Origin: JBDTNQ01 sp039933635
GTDB taxonomy: Bacteria > Acidobacteriota > Vicinamibacteria > Vicinamibacterales > SCN-69-37
NCBI GenBank assembly: GCA_039933635.1
Contig: JBDTNQ010000012.1
Location: forward strand, 1-57,780
Length of the DNA: 57,780 nt
Direction: 5' to 3'
Positions 9,675 through 18,478 of this stretch are shown piece after piece. How positions within the stretch are numbered: the first letter of the stretch is position 1; the number at the start of each line of letters is the position of its first letter. The notes beneath the pieces were generated by a model, which was not told the DNA's origin, ran no database searches, and saw nothing but the letters and a program-made list of their open reading frames with translations. The position numbers and the translations under genes were made by a program.

Positions 9675-10471
9675 TGCCAACTACAGGCGCGACGCGGTGG
9701 GGAGTCCTGGCGGCGCTGGTATCCGGCGTGCTCTGCACCGGCCTGGTGACTGCCGCCGACTGCGGCCAGTCCGCGACAACACCACAAGTCAACACCAGCA
9801 CCCGAATTGTTCAGAAGCCGTCGCTCGTGGGTTTCAGCCTGACCTTGGTGCAGGGGGATATGAAAGGCCCTCAGACATCGGACGGCGTTCCGCAGGCGGC
9901 CGCAAAAGCGCTGGCCGATCTAAAGGACTTCCTGCCTTACAAGGGATACACGCTGCTCGATACGGCGTGGGTAGTCGGGACGGGCGCGATGAAGACTCAG
10001 CTTCGGCGGTCGGAGACGGTCACCTACGACGTCGAAATGGCGTTGAGACAGATCGTTCGCAGCAGTCCTCTCTTCGTGTCCGGGTTTCGCGTTCACGAGT
10101 CTGGTGCTCCATCGACAGGCGGTCGCGAGCGTGGCGAATTGGAGTTGCAGGCGAAAGCCATGCAGGCGGCCGTGGACACTCTACGGAGTCAGGTCGCCGC
10201 GCTGAAAGCCAAGATGCCATCCGCGCAGAACGGTAAGCCCCAGGACACCGACACGTTTCTCCGGGAGCGAATCGACCAATCCGAAACTCGGTTGGCGGAC
10301 TTCGAAGCGGAGCTTCTTGCCACGAAGCAGGCCGCGTCGAGCCTTGCGGCCAAGGACTCCCTTATCGACACGTCCTTCCAGATGAACGTCGGCGAGACGG
10401 TGGTCGTTGGCACGTCGCGACTGCAGGGAGACAAGGCGCTAATCGTGTTGGTGACGGCGGTGGGCAAATGA
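9671..10471 (+). CDS. Exported protein of unknown function with coiled-coil insertion
   Basis: 266 aa. A signal peptide (WGVLAALVSGVLCTGLVTAA) is followed by a beta-rich domain in two parts: residues about 45-155 (VGFSLTLVQGD, LKDFLPYKGYTLLDTAWVV) and 225-266 (IDTSFQMNVGETVVVGTSR, KALIVLVTAV). Between them lies a heptad-like helical stretch (about 158-225, ELQAKAMQAAVDTLRSQVAAL). The split arrangement suggests a coiled-coil hairpin inserted in a compact domain. No enzymatic motif is visible. Its ATG overlaps the previous stop by 4 nt, so it is the last gene of the sigma operon. It ends 30 bp before a convergent aminotransferase, with a palindrome between. Confidence 0.75.
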   Translation: MMPTTGATRWGVLAALVSGVLCTGLVTAADCGQSATTPQVNTSTRIVQKPSLVGFSLTLVQGDMKGPQTSDGVPQAAAKALADLKDFLPYKGYTLLDTAWVVGTGAMKTQLRRSETVTYDVEMALRQIVRSSPLFVSGFRVHESGAPSTGGRERGELELQAKAMQAAVDTLRSQVAALKAKMPSAQNGKPQDTDTFLRERIDQSETRLADFEAELLATKQAASSLAAKDSLIDTSFQMNVGETVVVGTSRLQGDKALIVLVTAVGK

Positions 10472-10491
10472 GAAACGCGGATTTCGTCAGG

Positions 10492-10513
10492 CCCCGGACC
10501 TTCAGGTCCGGGG
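10492..10513. repeat. Interspersed palindrome, copy 1
   Basis: Perfect 10-bp inverted repeat with a 2-nt centre, core GGACCTTCAGGTCC flanked by CC/GG pairs. It sits at the convergent junction of the sigma operon and the aminotransferase gene, and its right arm contains the aminotransferase stop codon (10502-10504). It would form a hairpin in both transcripts, so it may act as a bidirectional terminator or RNA-stability element, though no T-tract follows. Confidence 0.8.
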
Positions 10514-11677
10514 TACACGCCCCTCCACGGCCGTCTTGACCCGCGCGATCGCCTCTTCGATGTTCGCCAACGAATTGGCAGCGCTGAAGCGGAGATAGCC
10601 GTCGCCGTATTCCCCAAACGCCGTGCCGCTCAGACAGGCGACGCCCGCCTCGTTGAGCAGCATGTCGGCGAGTGCCTTCGACGCCATGCCGGTGCCGGTG
10701 ATGTTGGGAAACGCGTAGAACGCGCCGCCTGGCACGGCACACCGGAAGCCCGGGATGCCGTTCAGGCCAGCCACCATCACGTCCCGACGACGACGGTACT
10801 CGGTGACCATGGCGGTGACGCAGTCCTGTGGCCCCTCGAGCGCAGCCATGCCGGCGCGCTGGGTGAAGCTGGCCGTACAGGAGTTCGAGTTCACCGTCAG
10901 CAGGTTCACGGCATCCGCAAGCCACTTCGGCATCACGCCGTAGCCGAGTCGCCACCCCGTCATCGAGTAGGTCTTCGAAAACCCGTCGAGAATGATCGTC
11001 TTCTGCAGCATGCCGTCGCACGTCGTGATCGACACGGGCTCCTCTTCGTACCAGATCCGCGAGTAGATCTCGTCGCTAAGCACCATCAGGTCGCGATCGC
11101 GCAACATGGCGGCAATCGCGTGAATGTCGTCCTTCGGGATCACGCCCCCGGTGGGGTTGGCCGGCGAATTGAGAATGACCATCTTCGTCTTCGCCGAGAG
11201 CTTCGAGCGGAGCACGTCGAGATCGAGTGAAAAGCCGCGGGCCTCGACCAGGGGAATCGGCACGGGCGTGGCGCCAAGAAAACGGATGAGCGATGCGTAG
11301 ATGGGAAAGCCCGGATCGGGATAGATGACCTCATCGCCAGGCTCGAGCAACGCCGTCATCGTCAAGGTCATGATCGGCTTGCCGCCGGGAACCACGCACA
11401 CGTTGTCGCCCGTCACCGGAATGCCGCGCGTCCGCGAGACGTAGGAGGCGATGGCGTCGCGGAACTCCGGGAATCCCGGCGTGGGGCCGTACTTCGTCCA
11501 CCCGTCGTCGAGCGCGCGCTTCCCCGCTTCGATCACGTGCGGCGGCGACGGAAAATCGGGCTCGCCAATCTCGAGATGGATGATGCTCTTCCCGTCGCGC
11601 TCGAGCGCGCGAGCCTTGGCGAGAACTTCGAACGCCGACTCAGTACCGAGCCGGGACATGCGGGCAGCAAGCTTCAT
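10502..11677 (-). CDS. Pyridoxal-phosphate aminotransferase, class I/II
   Basis: 391 aa, usual size for aspartate-type aminotransferases. SPANPTGG (171-178), SDEIYSRIWYE (201-211) and the PLP-lysine motif GFSKTYSMTGWRLGY (Lys235, Arg243) are all present. It transfers an amino group between an amino acid and a 2-oxo acid in the cytoplasm; specificity cannot be read from sequence, though the family includes aspartate, aromatic and prephenate aminotransferases. The ATG at 11677 begins the homologous region; upstream in-frame codons encode a repeat-derived Arg-rich stretch and are not credible. The last codons lie inside interspersed palindrome copy 1. Confidence 0.92.
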   Translation of the reverse strand: MKLAARMSRLGTESAFEVLAKARALERDGKSIIHLEIGEPDFPSPPHVIEAGKRALDDGWTKYGPTPGFPEFRDAIASYVSRTRGIPVTGDNVCVVPGGKPIMTLTMTALLEPGDEVIYPDPGFPIYASLIRFLGATPVPIPLVEARGFSLDLDVLRSKLSAKTKMVILNSPANPTGGVIPKDDIHAIAAMLRDRDLMVLSDEIYSRIWYEEEPVSITTCDGMLQKTIILDGFSKTYSMTGWRLGYGVMPKWLADAVNLLTVNSNSCTASFTQRAGMAALEGPQDCVTAMVTEYRRRRDVMVAGLNGIPGFRCAVPGGAFYAFPNITGTGMASKALADMLLNEAGVACLSGTAFGEYGDGYLRFSAANSLANIEEAIARVKTAVEGRVPRT

Positions 11678-11721
11678 CAGGCGATCATATTTCAGGCGGC
11701 GCAGCCGCCCTCCGCGGATTC

Positions 11722-11756
11722 TCCGTGGAGCCCTGGACCTGAAGGTCCGGGGCTCC
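11722..11756. repeat. Interspersed palindrome, copy 2 (extended)
   Basis: The CCGTGGAG leader is followed by an imperfect inverted repeat, 11727-11756: 14-bp arms with one mismatch (a wobble pair in RNA) around a 2-nt GA centre. The core is GGACCTGAAGGTCC. The leader and palindrome match copy 4 at 39112-39143 almost base for base. It lies between the adenosine deaminase stop and the aminotransferase start. A separate small hairpin, GGCGGC/GCCGCC, lies just before it at 11695-11709. Confidence 0.8.
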
Positions 11757-11806
11757 AACGGAGAGCCCGGGGTTCCAACGGATAGTTCGGGGGGCCAACG
11801 GACCGC
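11747..11806. repeat. Three tandem 20-bp units
   Basis: Units at 11747-11766, 11767-11786 and 11787-11806 share the pattern CGGGG-N2-CCAACGGA. The first unit begins inside the right arm of palindrome copy 2. Units drift slightly, the third most. The array ends 2 bp before the adenosine deaminase stop codon. Confidence 0.8.
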
Positions 11807-11808
11807 GC

Positions 11809-13365
11809 CTATTGCCCGGCCGCCGTGTCGCGCTCGAAGGCCGCGAAGTCGCGTTCAAGCGCCCACTGCAGTCGTGCCTTCTCGCTCGACTTCAGGAACG
11901 CCGTGCACGCGGCTGCGGGAGTGATCGCCGGCGACGAGGAGGCACAGGCGGCGCTGACCTTCCATTGGCGGGCATCGGACCACACGCTCGCGCCCGGAAG
12001 GAATGCGTGCTCGAGGCTGTTGCGCGCCATCGCCTTGAGCTGGAGGTAGCCGAGTCCCTGGTCGCTCGCCGCACGCAGGTATTCGAGCGACATCTCCGAG
12101 CGCGACACACCTTCATCGTCGGTGGCGAGCGCGACGGGGACGCCGGCGTTCACGTAGGCCTTCAGCGGATGATCGACGCCTCGGATGCCGAGGATGCCGT
12201 CGTTACTCGTCAGGCAGATCTCGACGAGAATGCGCTGCTGAGCCATCTGACGCAGCAGGGCGTGGGCGTCGACCTCGTGCATGACGTCGACGCCGTGACC
12301 GATGCGGGTCGCGCCTCCAACCTGGATCGAGTCGCGAATGTGGGACCGCAGCCCTTCCGGCGGAACAAGTCCCGGAGCAAGCTCCCCGGCGTGCAGCGTG
12401 ATGGAGGCGCGCGGGTGGAGCGCGCGGAGATATTGCAGCATCCGCATGTGCAGCCCGAAATCGGCCATCGCCACGCGGCCGTCCTCGGGCGCGACAAGGT
12501 TGAGCCCCACGACGCCGGAGTCCGGGCGATCAATCAGCGCGAAGGCCGTCATCATCTGCGCGAAGACGACGGACGGTGGACTGCTCCGGATGACCTGATA
12601 GACGTAGCGCGCCTCGACCGCGCAGCCGGGAGAGGGATTGGCGGAGCCGCAACCGAGCAACTCGCGCTTGCGTTGCTCCGCGGCCCGAAGACGCTGCACG
12701 CCCAATGAGGCCGCGGCATCAATTCGCGCCTCCAGCGCCGACCGCATTACCGCGAAATCGCCCGTCCACGGCACCAGCCCGCCGGCAATCGAAGCCGCCG
12801 GACCGTCAGGATTGAGCATCACCTCGACGTACGACACGTGGCCGTTGGCCGCACGGACCGCGTTCTCGGCGAGCATCTCCGCCAGTCGCGGTCCAGTTAC
12901 CGCGCCGAACTTGTTGAAGCTGTCGAAGAAGTGATCGTGCCCGCTTTGTCCTGACAACGCCCAGTTCCGCATCGACCAGGCGTCAATCAACCGTTGGTAG
13001 AAACCCTGGTCGGTCAACGCCGTTGTCATCGCCCGCCGTCCGGGCGCGTCGCAGGGCGGGGCAACCAGAACCATTTCTGCCGTTGCGCACAGCCCGGCGT
13101 CGGCCGCCCAATTGATGTAGGACTCCGCATAGATGGCGCCGCTGAGATGCGTGTGTAGGTCGCCACCCTTGGGCATGCGGCGCACGAGCGCCAGTAGTTC
13201 AGCGGATGTCGCGCGCAGGGCCTCGAATCGCTGCGCCACCCGCGCCTCGTCACCGCGCGGTGACGCCGACGCTCTCGGCGCAGGGGGAGTGCTCGCACAC
13301 GCGCCGGCCCAGGTTAGGGGGACGAGGAGCGTGAGGATCCGAAGCGTTCGATGGACGCGGATCAC
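11809..13365 (-). CDS. Exported adenosine deaminase-family protein
   Basis: 518 aa. A signal peptide ends in WAGAC (Cys23), a possible lipobox, so the protein is probably a periplasmic lipoprotein. The metal-dependent deaminase fold is well marked: HTHLSG (His71, His73), TLHAGE, RIGHGVD, TSNDG and the ATDDEG aspartate pair. The family hydrolyses adenosine to inosine; secreted members resemble ADGF. At 518 aa it is longer than the roughly 340 aa cytosolic enzymes, with an insertion around 190-260. It starts with GTG overlapping the stop of the phytase-like gene by 4 nt (GTGA). Substrate is inferred from family only. Confidence 0.88.
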   Translation of the reverse strand: MIRVHRTLRILTLLVPLTWAGACASTPPAPRASASPRGDEARVAQRFEALRATSAELLALVRRMPKGGDLHTHLSGAIYAESYINWAADAGLCATAEMVLVAPPCDAPGRRAMTTALTDQGFYQRLIDAWSMRNWALSGQSGHDHFFDSFNKFGAVTGPRLAEMLAENAVRAANGHVSYVEVMLNPDGPAASIAGGLVPWTGDFAVMRSALEARIDAAASLGVQRLRAAEQRKRELLGCGSANPSPGCAVEARYVYQVIRSSPPSVVFAQMMTAFALIDRPDSGVVGLNLVAPEDGRVAMADFGLHMRMLQYLRALHPRASITLHAGELAPGLVPPEGLRSHIRDSIQVGGATRIGHGVDVMHEVDAHALLRQMAQQRILVEICLTSNDGILGIRGVDHPLKAYVNAGVPVALATDDEGVSRSEMSLEYLRAASDQGLGYLQLKAMARNSLEHAFLPGASVWSDARQWKVSAACASSSPAITPAAACTAFLKSSEKARLQWALERDFAAFERDTAAGQ

Positions 13366-14648
13366 GGACGGCTCGGCAGCGGTGCGGCCAGGCGAATCAG
13401 CAGCACTTCGGTCGGATCGGAAAACGCGCCGCGCCCCCCGCCGCCAGGATAGTTGTTGTCGTTGATGACGAGGAGCGTCTGACGATCGACCACGAGTACG
13501 TCTTCGATGGTGACGAACGGAAAGCGGAAGGTCGTGTCGCCGTCGCGGTTGAGGTCGTCTGGGTCCGCAACGTTCATCAAGTCGACGATCTCGGTCTTCT
13601 TCGCGATCCGGTCCGCGCCCAGTTGTGTCACGTCCACGAGAAAGATCTTCTTGAACGGCGCCGGCGTGGCGCCCACACCGGCGGCGTCGTTGCGTTCGAT
13701 CACCAGAAACTGTCGATCGGTGACCGCCGTCATGTCGCCGATGTTGGTCCCCAATGGATCCAGGCTGTAGCCATACGACACGCCCGTGAACGCCGCCTGC
13801 GCAATGTCGAACTCGTGGATGCGCAGCGTGCGCGCCGTATCGCCGGTGACCGTTCCCTCAATCAACCCGAAGAGCGTCGTACCCGCACGATTGATCGCAA
13901 GGCCTTCGAAGCCGCGCGAACCGCCCAGATTCGCCGGCGTCGTCCCACGGAACGGGTTTTCGGGCGCGAGCACGCCCGGCAGCGGACGCGCGGCCTGCAG
14001 GACACGGCCCGACGCATCCGTCTCGACCAAGAAGGGCCCGAACTCGTCACCAAACCAGAAATGGCCGTCGCGATCTCTTCGCAGCGACTCGGGATCGAGG
14101 TCGGCGCCGGTGAGGAGGCGGTCCCGCCGAATCTCCGGCGCGACGGGAATGTTGCCCGGGGTGCCCGGATAGAACTCCGCATCGGCAACAAGTGGAAATC
14201 CGAGCCTGCGGTCGGGATCGCGAAGCGTGATGTAGCTGTCGGGCGTAAACGACGGGAGCGGGGTGCCGCGGCGGAAATCCACGGCCGACACCGTGGCGGC
14301 GCCGCCGGACTTCGTACGGAAGTCGGGACGAACGGCGAAGACCCGAAGCAACGAGTCCGCGGAGTTGGCCTTCCCGCCGAACCCGTTGTCCATCGTGACG
14401 TAGTAGGTACCGGCCGCGGGTCCGGTGATCACGCCGGAAAATCCCTGGACGACCTGCCGATTTTCAATCGGCAGCGTGTGACCGAACTGGCTCCGCGCAA
14501 AGTGCCCAGACGTCGGCCCGTCCGCAAACGTGTCGACGGGCATCGTCGCCCATCCAATCAGCGTGCTGCCATCCGCGCGCACACCACGGCCACTCCAGAT
14601 CGCCAGACCCATTGTGACCACCGCCACCCACATGCGCATGCCAGACAT
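13362..14648 (-). CDS. Esterase-like/phytase-like exported protein
   Basis: 428 aa with a signal peptide (MWVAVVTMGLAIWSGRGVRA). The body matches the phytase-like family, a beta-propeller-type domain: VVQGFSGVI, TYYVTMDNGFGGKANS, FWFGDEFGPFLVETDASG, SRGFEGLAINRAGTTLFGLIEG and DRQFLVIERNDAAG. Members often bind calcium and act as phosphoesterases, but catalysis is rarely proven. It is translationally coupled to the downstream exported adenosine deaminase gene, which suggests that the two work on related extracytoplasmic substrates such as nucleotides. Confidence 0.87.
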   Translation of the reverse strand: MSGMRMWVAVVTMGLAIWSGRGVRADGSTLIGWATMPVDTFADGPTSGHFARSQFGHTLPIENRQVVQGFSGVITGPAAGTYYVTMDNGFGGKANSADSLLRVFAVRPDFRTKSGGAATVSAVDFRRGTPLPSFTPDSYITLRDPDRRLGFPLVADAEFYPGTPGNIPVAPEIRRDRLLTGADLDPESLRRDRDGHFWFGDEFGPFLVETDASGRVLQAARPLPGVLAPENPFRGTTPANLGGSRGFEGLAINRAGTTLFGLIEGTVTGDTARTLRIHEFDIAQAAFTGVSYGYSLDPLGTNIGDMTAVTDRQFLVIERNDAAGVGATPAPFKKIFLVDVTQLGADRIAKKTEIVDLMNVADPDDLNRDGDTTFRFPFVTIEDVLVVDRQTLLVINDNNYPGGGGRGAFSDPTEVLLIRLAAPLPSRP

Positions 14649-14723
14649 TATGGCTTGGACACTTCAAGTGGGAATGGCCGCCAGTCTTCAGGCTTCATCG
14701 CAGATCCTCAGACGCAGTCGGCT

Positions 14724-15764
14724 TCACCGCCAGCGAAACAGCCACAGCGCCAGCGAAAAACCAACCACCAAGCACACGCCCATGGCCGCGACCTGCGGCA
14801 GCAATTGCCCGATCCCCGCGCCCTGCAGCATGTTGGCGCGCAGCGCGTCGATCAATGCCGTCAAAGGCAGGGCACGAATCACGGGCTGGACGGCGTCGGG
14901 AAACCGTTGCGACGAGAAGAAGACGCCGGAGAGAATCCACATCGGCACCATGACGAGGTTCATGATGCCGGACACGGCCTCGATGGTCTTTGCGCGAGAC
15001 GCGATCAACAGGCCGAGCGCGCTGAAGGAAAAGGATCCGAGCAGGCAGAGCATCGCGAGCTGCAGCAGCGACCCGCGTAGGGGCACACCAAACACGAGCA
15101 CGCCGAAAGCGACCGGGATGGCCACTTCGAAGCCGAGCAAGAGCACGCGCCAGAGCAGAAAAGACAACAGATAGTGATGCCGCGGCATGGGCGTCGCGAC
15201 GATGCGCTTCATCAACTTGCGCCGCCGCGCGTCGACGATCGCGAAACCCAGTCCCCAGATCGAATTGCCCATGATGCCCATGCCAACGAGGCCGGGCACG
15301 AGAAAGTCGATGTACCGCGCGCCGACATCCCGCGTCAGCGTGTCGCTCGTCGCAACGGGATCGACGCGACCGCCGGCCCGCTGCAGCGCGCGGTCGGCCA
15401 GCATCCGCGCCGTTCGGGCTTCCGGGTTCGTGTCGTCGAACAGGTAGACGACATTGCGGTCCCCACCGGGCTCCGCGACCAGCGCCACCTTGCCGGCCCG
15501 CAGCAGCTCGCGGGCGCGGTCGGCGCCCACGTCCTCGACAATCAGGAGCGGATCCTGACGCAGCGCCGAGACCACGGCCGGCGACACGCCGGCCACGCGC
15601 ACGGTCTCCGCGGGCTGATTGCGGAACGCCACGCCGAGGCCCGCCGAGAGCAGGATCGGAAAGACGACCCCCCAGAACAGCGCTTCCGGTTCACGGACGA
15701 ACTCGCGGAATCGAAGGAGGGTCAGTTGGACGAGCGCCCTGGGGCGCCACACAAACCTAGGCAT
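14724..15764 (-). CDS. ABC-2 type transporter permease
   Basis: 346 aa. One N-terminal membrane segment (EALFWGVVFPILLSAGLGVAF), a roughly 130-residue extracytoplasmic domain, then about five membrane segments (FLVPGLVGMGIMGNSIWGLGF, VLLLGFEVAIPVAFGVLVFG and others). This is the ABC-2 export permease topology. The gene overlaps its ATPase partner by 8 nt. The exported substrate is unknown; this class covers drugs, lipids and natural products. Confidence 0.9.
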   Translation of the reverse strand: MPRFVWRPRALVQLTLLRFREFVREPEALFWGVVFPILLSAGLGVAFRNQPAETVRVAGVSPAVVSALRQDPLLIVEDVGADRARELLRAGKVALVAEPGGDRNVVYLFDDTNPEARTARMLADRALQRAGGRVDPVATSDTLTRDVGARYIDFLVPGLVGMGIMGNSIWGLGFAIVDARRRKLMKRIVATPMPRHHYLLSFLLWRVLLLGFEVAIPVAFGVLVFGVPLRGSLLQLAMLCLLGSFSFSALGLLIASRAKTIEAVSGIMNLVMVPMWILSGVFFSSQRFPDAVQPVIRALPLTALIDALRANMLQGAGIGQLLPQVAAMGVCLVVGFSLALWLFRWR

Positions 15765-16692
15765 CGCGCAGGTGCCTTCCCGTCAGCGTCACGAACACAT
15801 CTTCCAGCGTGGCCGAATGCGTCCGCAGTTCAGTCAACGGCGCACGCTGGCGCTCGAGTTCCTCGAGCAACGCCGGAACCGCCTGGTGCAACGCGGTGAC
15901 CTGCAGCGCGACGAGAGTGTCTGACGCGCGCACGTCCTGCACGCCCGCCAGACGTCCAATGGCCGCGAGGTCGACGTTCGGACCCGCCGCGAACTCGAGC
16001 ACGTGCTCCACGCCAATCGACGCGACCAGTTCGCGTGGCGTCCCGCGCGCGATCACCTTTCCATGATCGACGATCGCGACACGCTCACAGAGCCGCTCCG
16101 CCTCGTCCATATAGTGCGTGGTCAGCACAATCGTTCGCCCGCGGCGTTTGAACGCCTCGACGAGATCCCACACCTGGCGCCGCGCCTGCGGGTCGAGCCC
16201 CGTCGTCGGCTCGTCGAGGAACAGCAGGTCGGGGTTGCCGATGAGCGCGCAGGCGAGGGCCAAGCGCTGCTTCTGCCCGCCGGACAACGCACCGACGCGC
16301 GCGTGCTGCTTGTCCTCCAGCTGCACGAGGCCGATGACCTCCGCGGGCGTCGTGCCCTCACGGAAGAAACTGCGGAACAGCTGCACCGTTTCGAGCACGG
16401 TGATCTTGTCCGACAACTGTGTGTCCTGGAGCTGAATGCCGAGGCGCTCGCGGATGGCCGCGGCATCGGATTCCCACCGCAGGCCCAGCACCTCGACCAC
16501 GCCCTCATCGGGCGCCGTCAGCCCCTCACAGATCTCGATCGTCGTCGTCTTGCCGGCGCCATTGGGCCCGAGGAGGCCAAAACACTCGCCGGGACGGACG
16601 TCGAAGTCCAGGCCGTCCACCGCGACAACATCCTTGTAGCGTTTCTTCAGACCGCGGACCACCAGGGGCGTGGCCGGTGCAGACACAGGCAT
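15757..16692 (-). CDS. ABC exporter ATP-binding protein
   Basis: 311 aa. Walker A GPNGAGKT (42-49), signature LSGGQKQRL, Walker B DLLFLDEPTTGLD and the switch His in VLTTHYMDEAE are all present; residues after about 220 form the C-terminal domain common to DrrA/CcmA-type ATPases. It powers the ABC-2 permease encoded immediately downstream with an 8-nt overlap. There is no membrane segment of its own. Confidence 0.93.
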   Translation of the reverse strand: MPVSAPATPLVVRGLKKRYKDVVAVDGLDFDVRPGECFGLLGPNGAGKTTTIEICEGLTAPDEGVVEVLGLRWESDAAAIRERLGIQLQDTQLSDKITVLETVQLFRSFFREGTTPAEVIGLVQLEDKQHARVGALSGGQKQRLALACALIGNPDLLFLDEPTTGLDPQARRQVWDLVEAFKRRGRTIVLTTHYMDEAERLCERVAIVDHGKVIARGTPRELVASIGVEHVLEFAAGPNVDLAAIGRLAGVQDVRASDTLVALQVTALHQAVPALLEELERQRAPLTELRTHSATLEDVFVTLTGRHLRDA

Positions 16693-16724
16693 CTCACGAT
16701 CTTCTCACGGCTCGGGGAGAGGGA

Positions 16725-17765
16725 TCATCGCGCTGATGGCGCGCCGACCGCGGCGCGTCCCAGTCCGACGTCAGCGGGACGCAGACCCTTTCTGAATGCG
16801 TCGAAACCATACGACGACGGTGAGTACGGGTCGACGATCCGGACGTCAGCCTTCGCGGGCACATCCAGTCCCAGCCCCCAGAACACCCCGTTGACGATCA
16901 GCCGACGTACCCCCTCGTCAGCGAAATCGGTGGCGGATCCGATCGTCGACGTGAGCGTCCGGTTGACGCGACCGTTGGCGTTGCGATGCAGCCGCGTCCA
17001 GACGATCGGCATCGGCGGTGTGTTGATGTCCTGCATCTGCTTATCCGAGGCACGCGCCTTCTGATACGACGCCAAGGGCGCGTCAGGGGCCAGCGTCTGC
17101 AGCACGAGCCCCCGCACCAGGATTTGCGCATCGGCCGCGGGGTACGCTTCGTACACATCCGTGTCGCCGAATATCGTCGAGATGCCTCGCAGCACCGGAT
17201 GGGCGCGCGCGGACGGCTCGATGGCGCCGCGGGTGGCTTCGATCTTGTGACGTCCCCAGTGATTGACCCAGGTCTCGCCAAGGACCTCCCGGCCGAATCC
17301 GCCGTTGTTGTTGTAGTTCCAGCGGGCCCACGGGCTGGCGGCCGGGAACCCGTTGAACGCGTGGGTGCTCGTGCGGATCGCGACAATCGGTGTCCCCGCC
17401 ATCACCTTGCGCTCGAATCGCGCCATCGTGTCATCCGACCAGTGCCGGAACCGCAACGCCATCACGATGAGATCGGCGCGATCCAGCGCCGCGGGATCCG
17501 ACAGCGACGCCCCGTTGTTCGGATTGATCGTGCCGTCAGCGTCGAGCGGGAAGAGCACCGTGGTGGTGAAGCCGTGCCGCTCGCTCAGCAACCTGGCCAG
17601 CATCGGCATCGATTCCTCGCTCCGGTACTCCTCGTCGCCGGAGAGCAGCACAATGTGTTTACCCGCGCCCGGCCCTCTCGTCCCCGCGAACGTGAGACTG
17701 GTGGGGCCGGCCTGCCGTGGCAGGATGACGGCGGAGAACATCAACGTCAGGAACAGCACACGCAT
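16725..17765 (-). CDS. ThuA-like domain exported protein
   Basis: 346 aa. Signal peptide MRVLFLTLMFSAVILPRQAG, then a class-I-glutaminase-like fold: HIVLLSGDEEYRSEESMPMLARLL, ADLIVMALRFRHW, GTPIVAIRTSTHAF and a roughly 70-residue stretch with WGRHKIEA and HPVLRGI. ThuA-like proteins occur with sugar oxidoreductases; ThuA itself acts with ThuB in trehalose use through 3-keto intermediates. The role here is inferred only from family. The ATG at 17765 has GGAGG 8 nt upstream; codons before it are not homologous. Confidence 0.85.
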   Translation of the reverse strand: MRVLFLTLMFSAVILPRQAGPTSLTFAGTRGPGAGKHIVLLSGDEEYRSEESMPMLARLLSERHGFTTTVLFPLDADGTINPNNGASLSDPAALDRADLIVMALRFRHWSDDTMARFERKVMAGTPIVAIRTSTHAFNGFPAASPWARWNYNNNGGFGREVLGETWVNHWGRHKIEATRGAIEPSARAHPVLRGISTIFGDTDVYEAYPAADAQILVRGLVLQTLAPDAPLASYQKARASDKQMQDINTPPMPIVWTRLHRNANGRVNRTLTSTIGSATDFADEGVRRLIVNGVFWGLGLDVPAKADVRIVDPYSPSSYGFDAFRKGLRPADVGLGRAAVGAPSAR

Positions 17766-17874
17766 GTCACGGGCCTCCAACGGGCAGGGCGGAGACGATC
17801 GTCGCGGCCTTTTTGAGAAGCGAGAACGGCCGCATCTTACCAGCGGAGACGGTAGAATCGGCGTGGAGTCGCCC

Positions 17875-18474
17875 ATGAACCGTGTCAGCCGGATGCTCTG
17901 GATCGTCCCAATCACGCTCGCCTTCACTGGACACCTGGCCGCTCAATCACCGGCACCTGCGGCAGCGCAGGCGCCCCCGGCCGCGCCCCCGATGCGACTG
18001 ACGTCGACAGCGTTCGCCGACGGAACGCCGATTCCCCTGCGCTACACGCAGGCTGGCGAGCAGGTATCGCCGGCGTTGAGCTGGACCAACGTGCCGCCGG
18101 GCACGGTTTCGCTGCTGCTGCACATGCATGATCCCGACGTGGCGCGGAACAAGACCACTGACGATCAGCTGCACTGGCTGGTGTGGAATATGCCGGCAAC
18201 CGCAACGGGTATGCCGGAGGGTGTCGCCGCCGGCGCCGAGCGTCCGGATGGGAGTCGCCAGGTCAGCGCCAGCGGGCCAAGCTACCGCGGTCCCGGCGCG
18301 GCTGCGGCGGGCCCGCTGCATCACTACACCTTCGAGATCTATGCGCTCGACACGAAGGTCGACGTCGCGGCGGGGGGTGATCCGTTCGAGACGCGCACGG
18401 CGGTGCTGAAAGCCATTCAGGGACACGTCCTCGGGAAGGCCGTGTACGTGGGCCTGTTTCACCGCCCGCAGTAG
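17875..18474 (+). CDS. YbhB/YbcL-family PEBP-like exported protein
   Basis: 199 aa. Signal peptide (MLWIVPITLAFTGHLAAQ) then a complete phosphatidylethanolamine-binding-protein fold: FADGTPIPLRYTQAGEQVSPALSW, MHDPDVARNKTTDDQLHWLVWNMP, GPSYRGPG, HHYTFEIYALDTK. This is the prokaryotic Raf-kinase-inhibitor-like family. Its biochemical role is not established. ATG 17875 is preceded by GGAG. The stop is 4 bp from the convergent methyltransferase stop; ACCGCC/GGCGGT (18461-18479) could form a small hairpin across both stops. Confidence 0.92.
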   Translation: MNRVSRMLWIVPITLAFTGHLAAQSPAPAAAQAPPAAPPMRLTSTAFADGTPIPLRYTQAGEQVSPALSWTNVPPGTVSLLLHMHDPDVARNKTTDDQLHWLVWNMPATATGMPEGVAAGAERPDGSRQVSASGPSYRGPGAAAAGPLHHYTFEIYALDTKVDVAAGGDPFETRTAVLKAIQGHVLGKAVYVGLFHRPQ

Positions 18475-18478
18475 GCGG

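Noticed and set aside
13623..15080. Plus-strand open frame of nearly 1.5 kb
   Set aside because: Antisense to the phytase-like and ABC permease genes and rich in Arg/Gln without domains.
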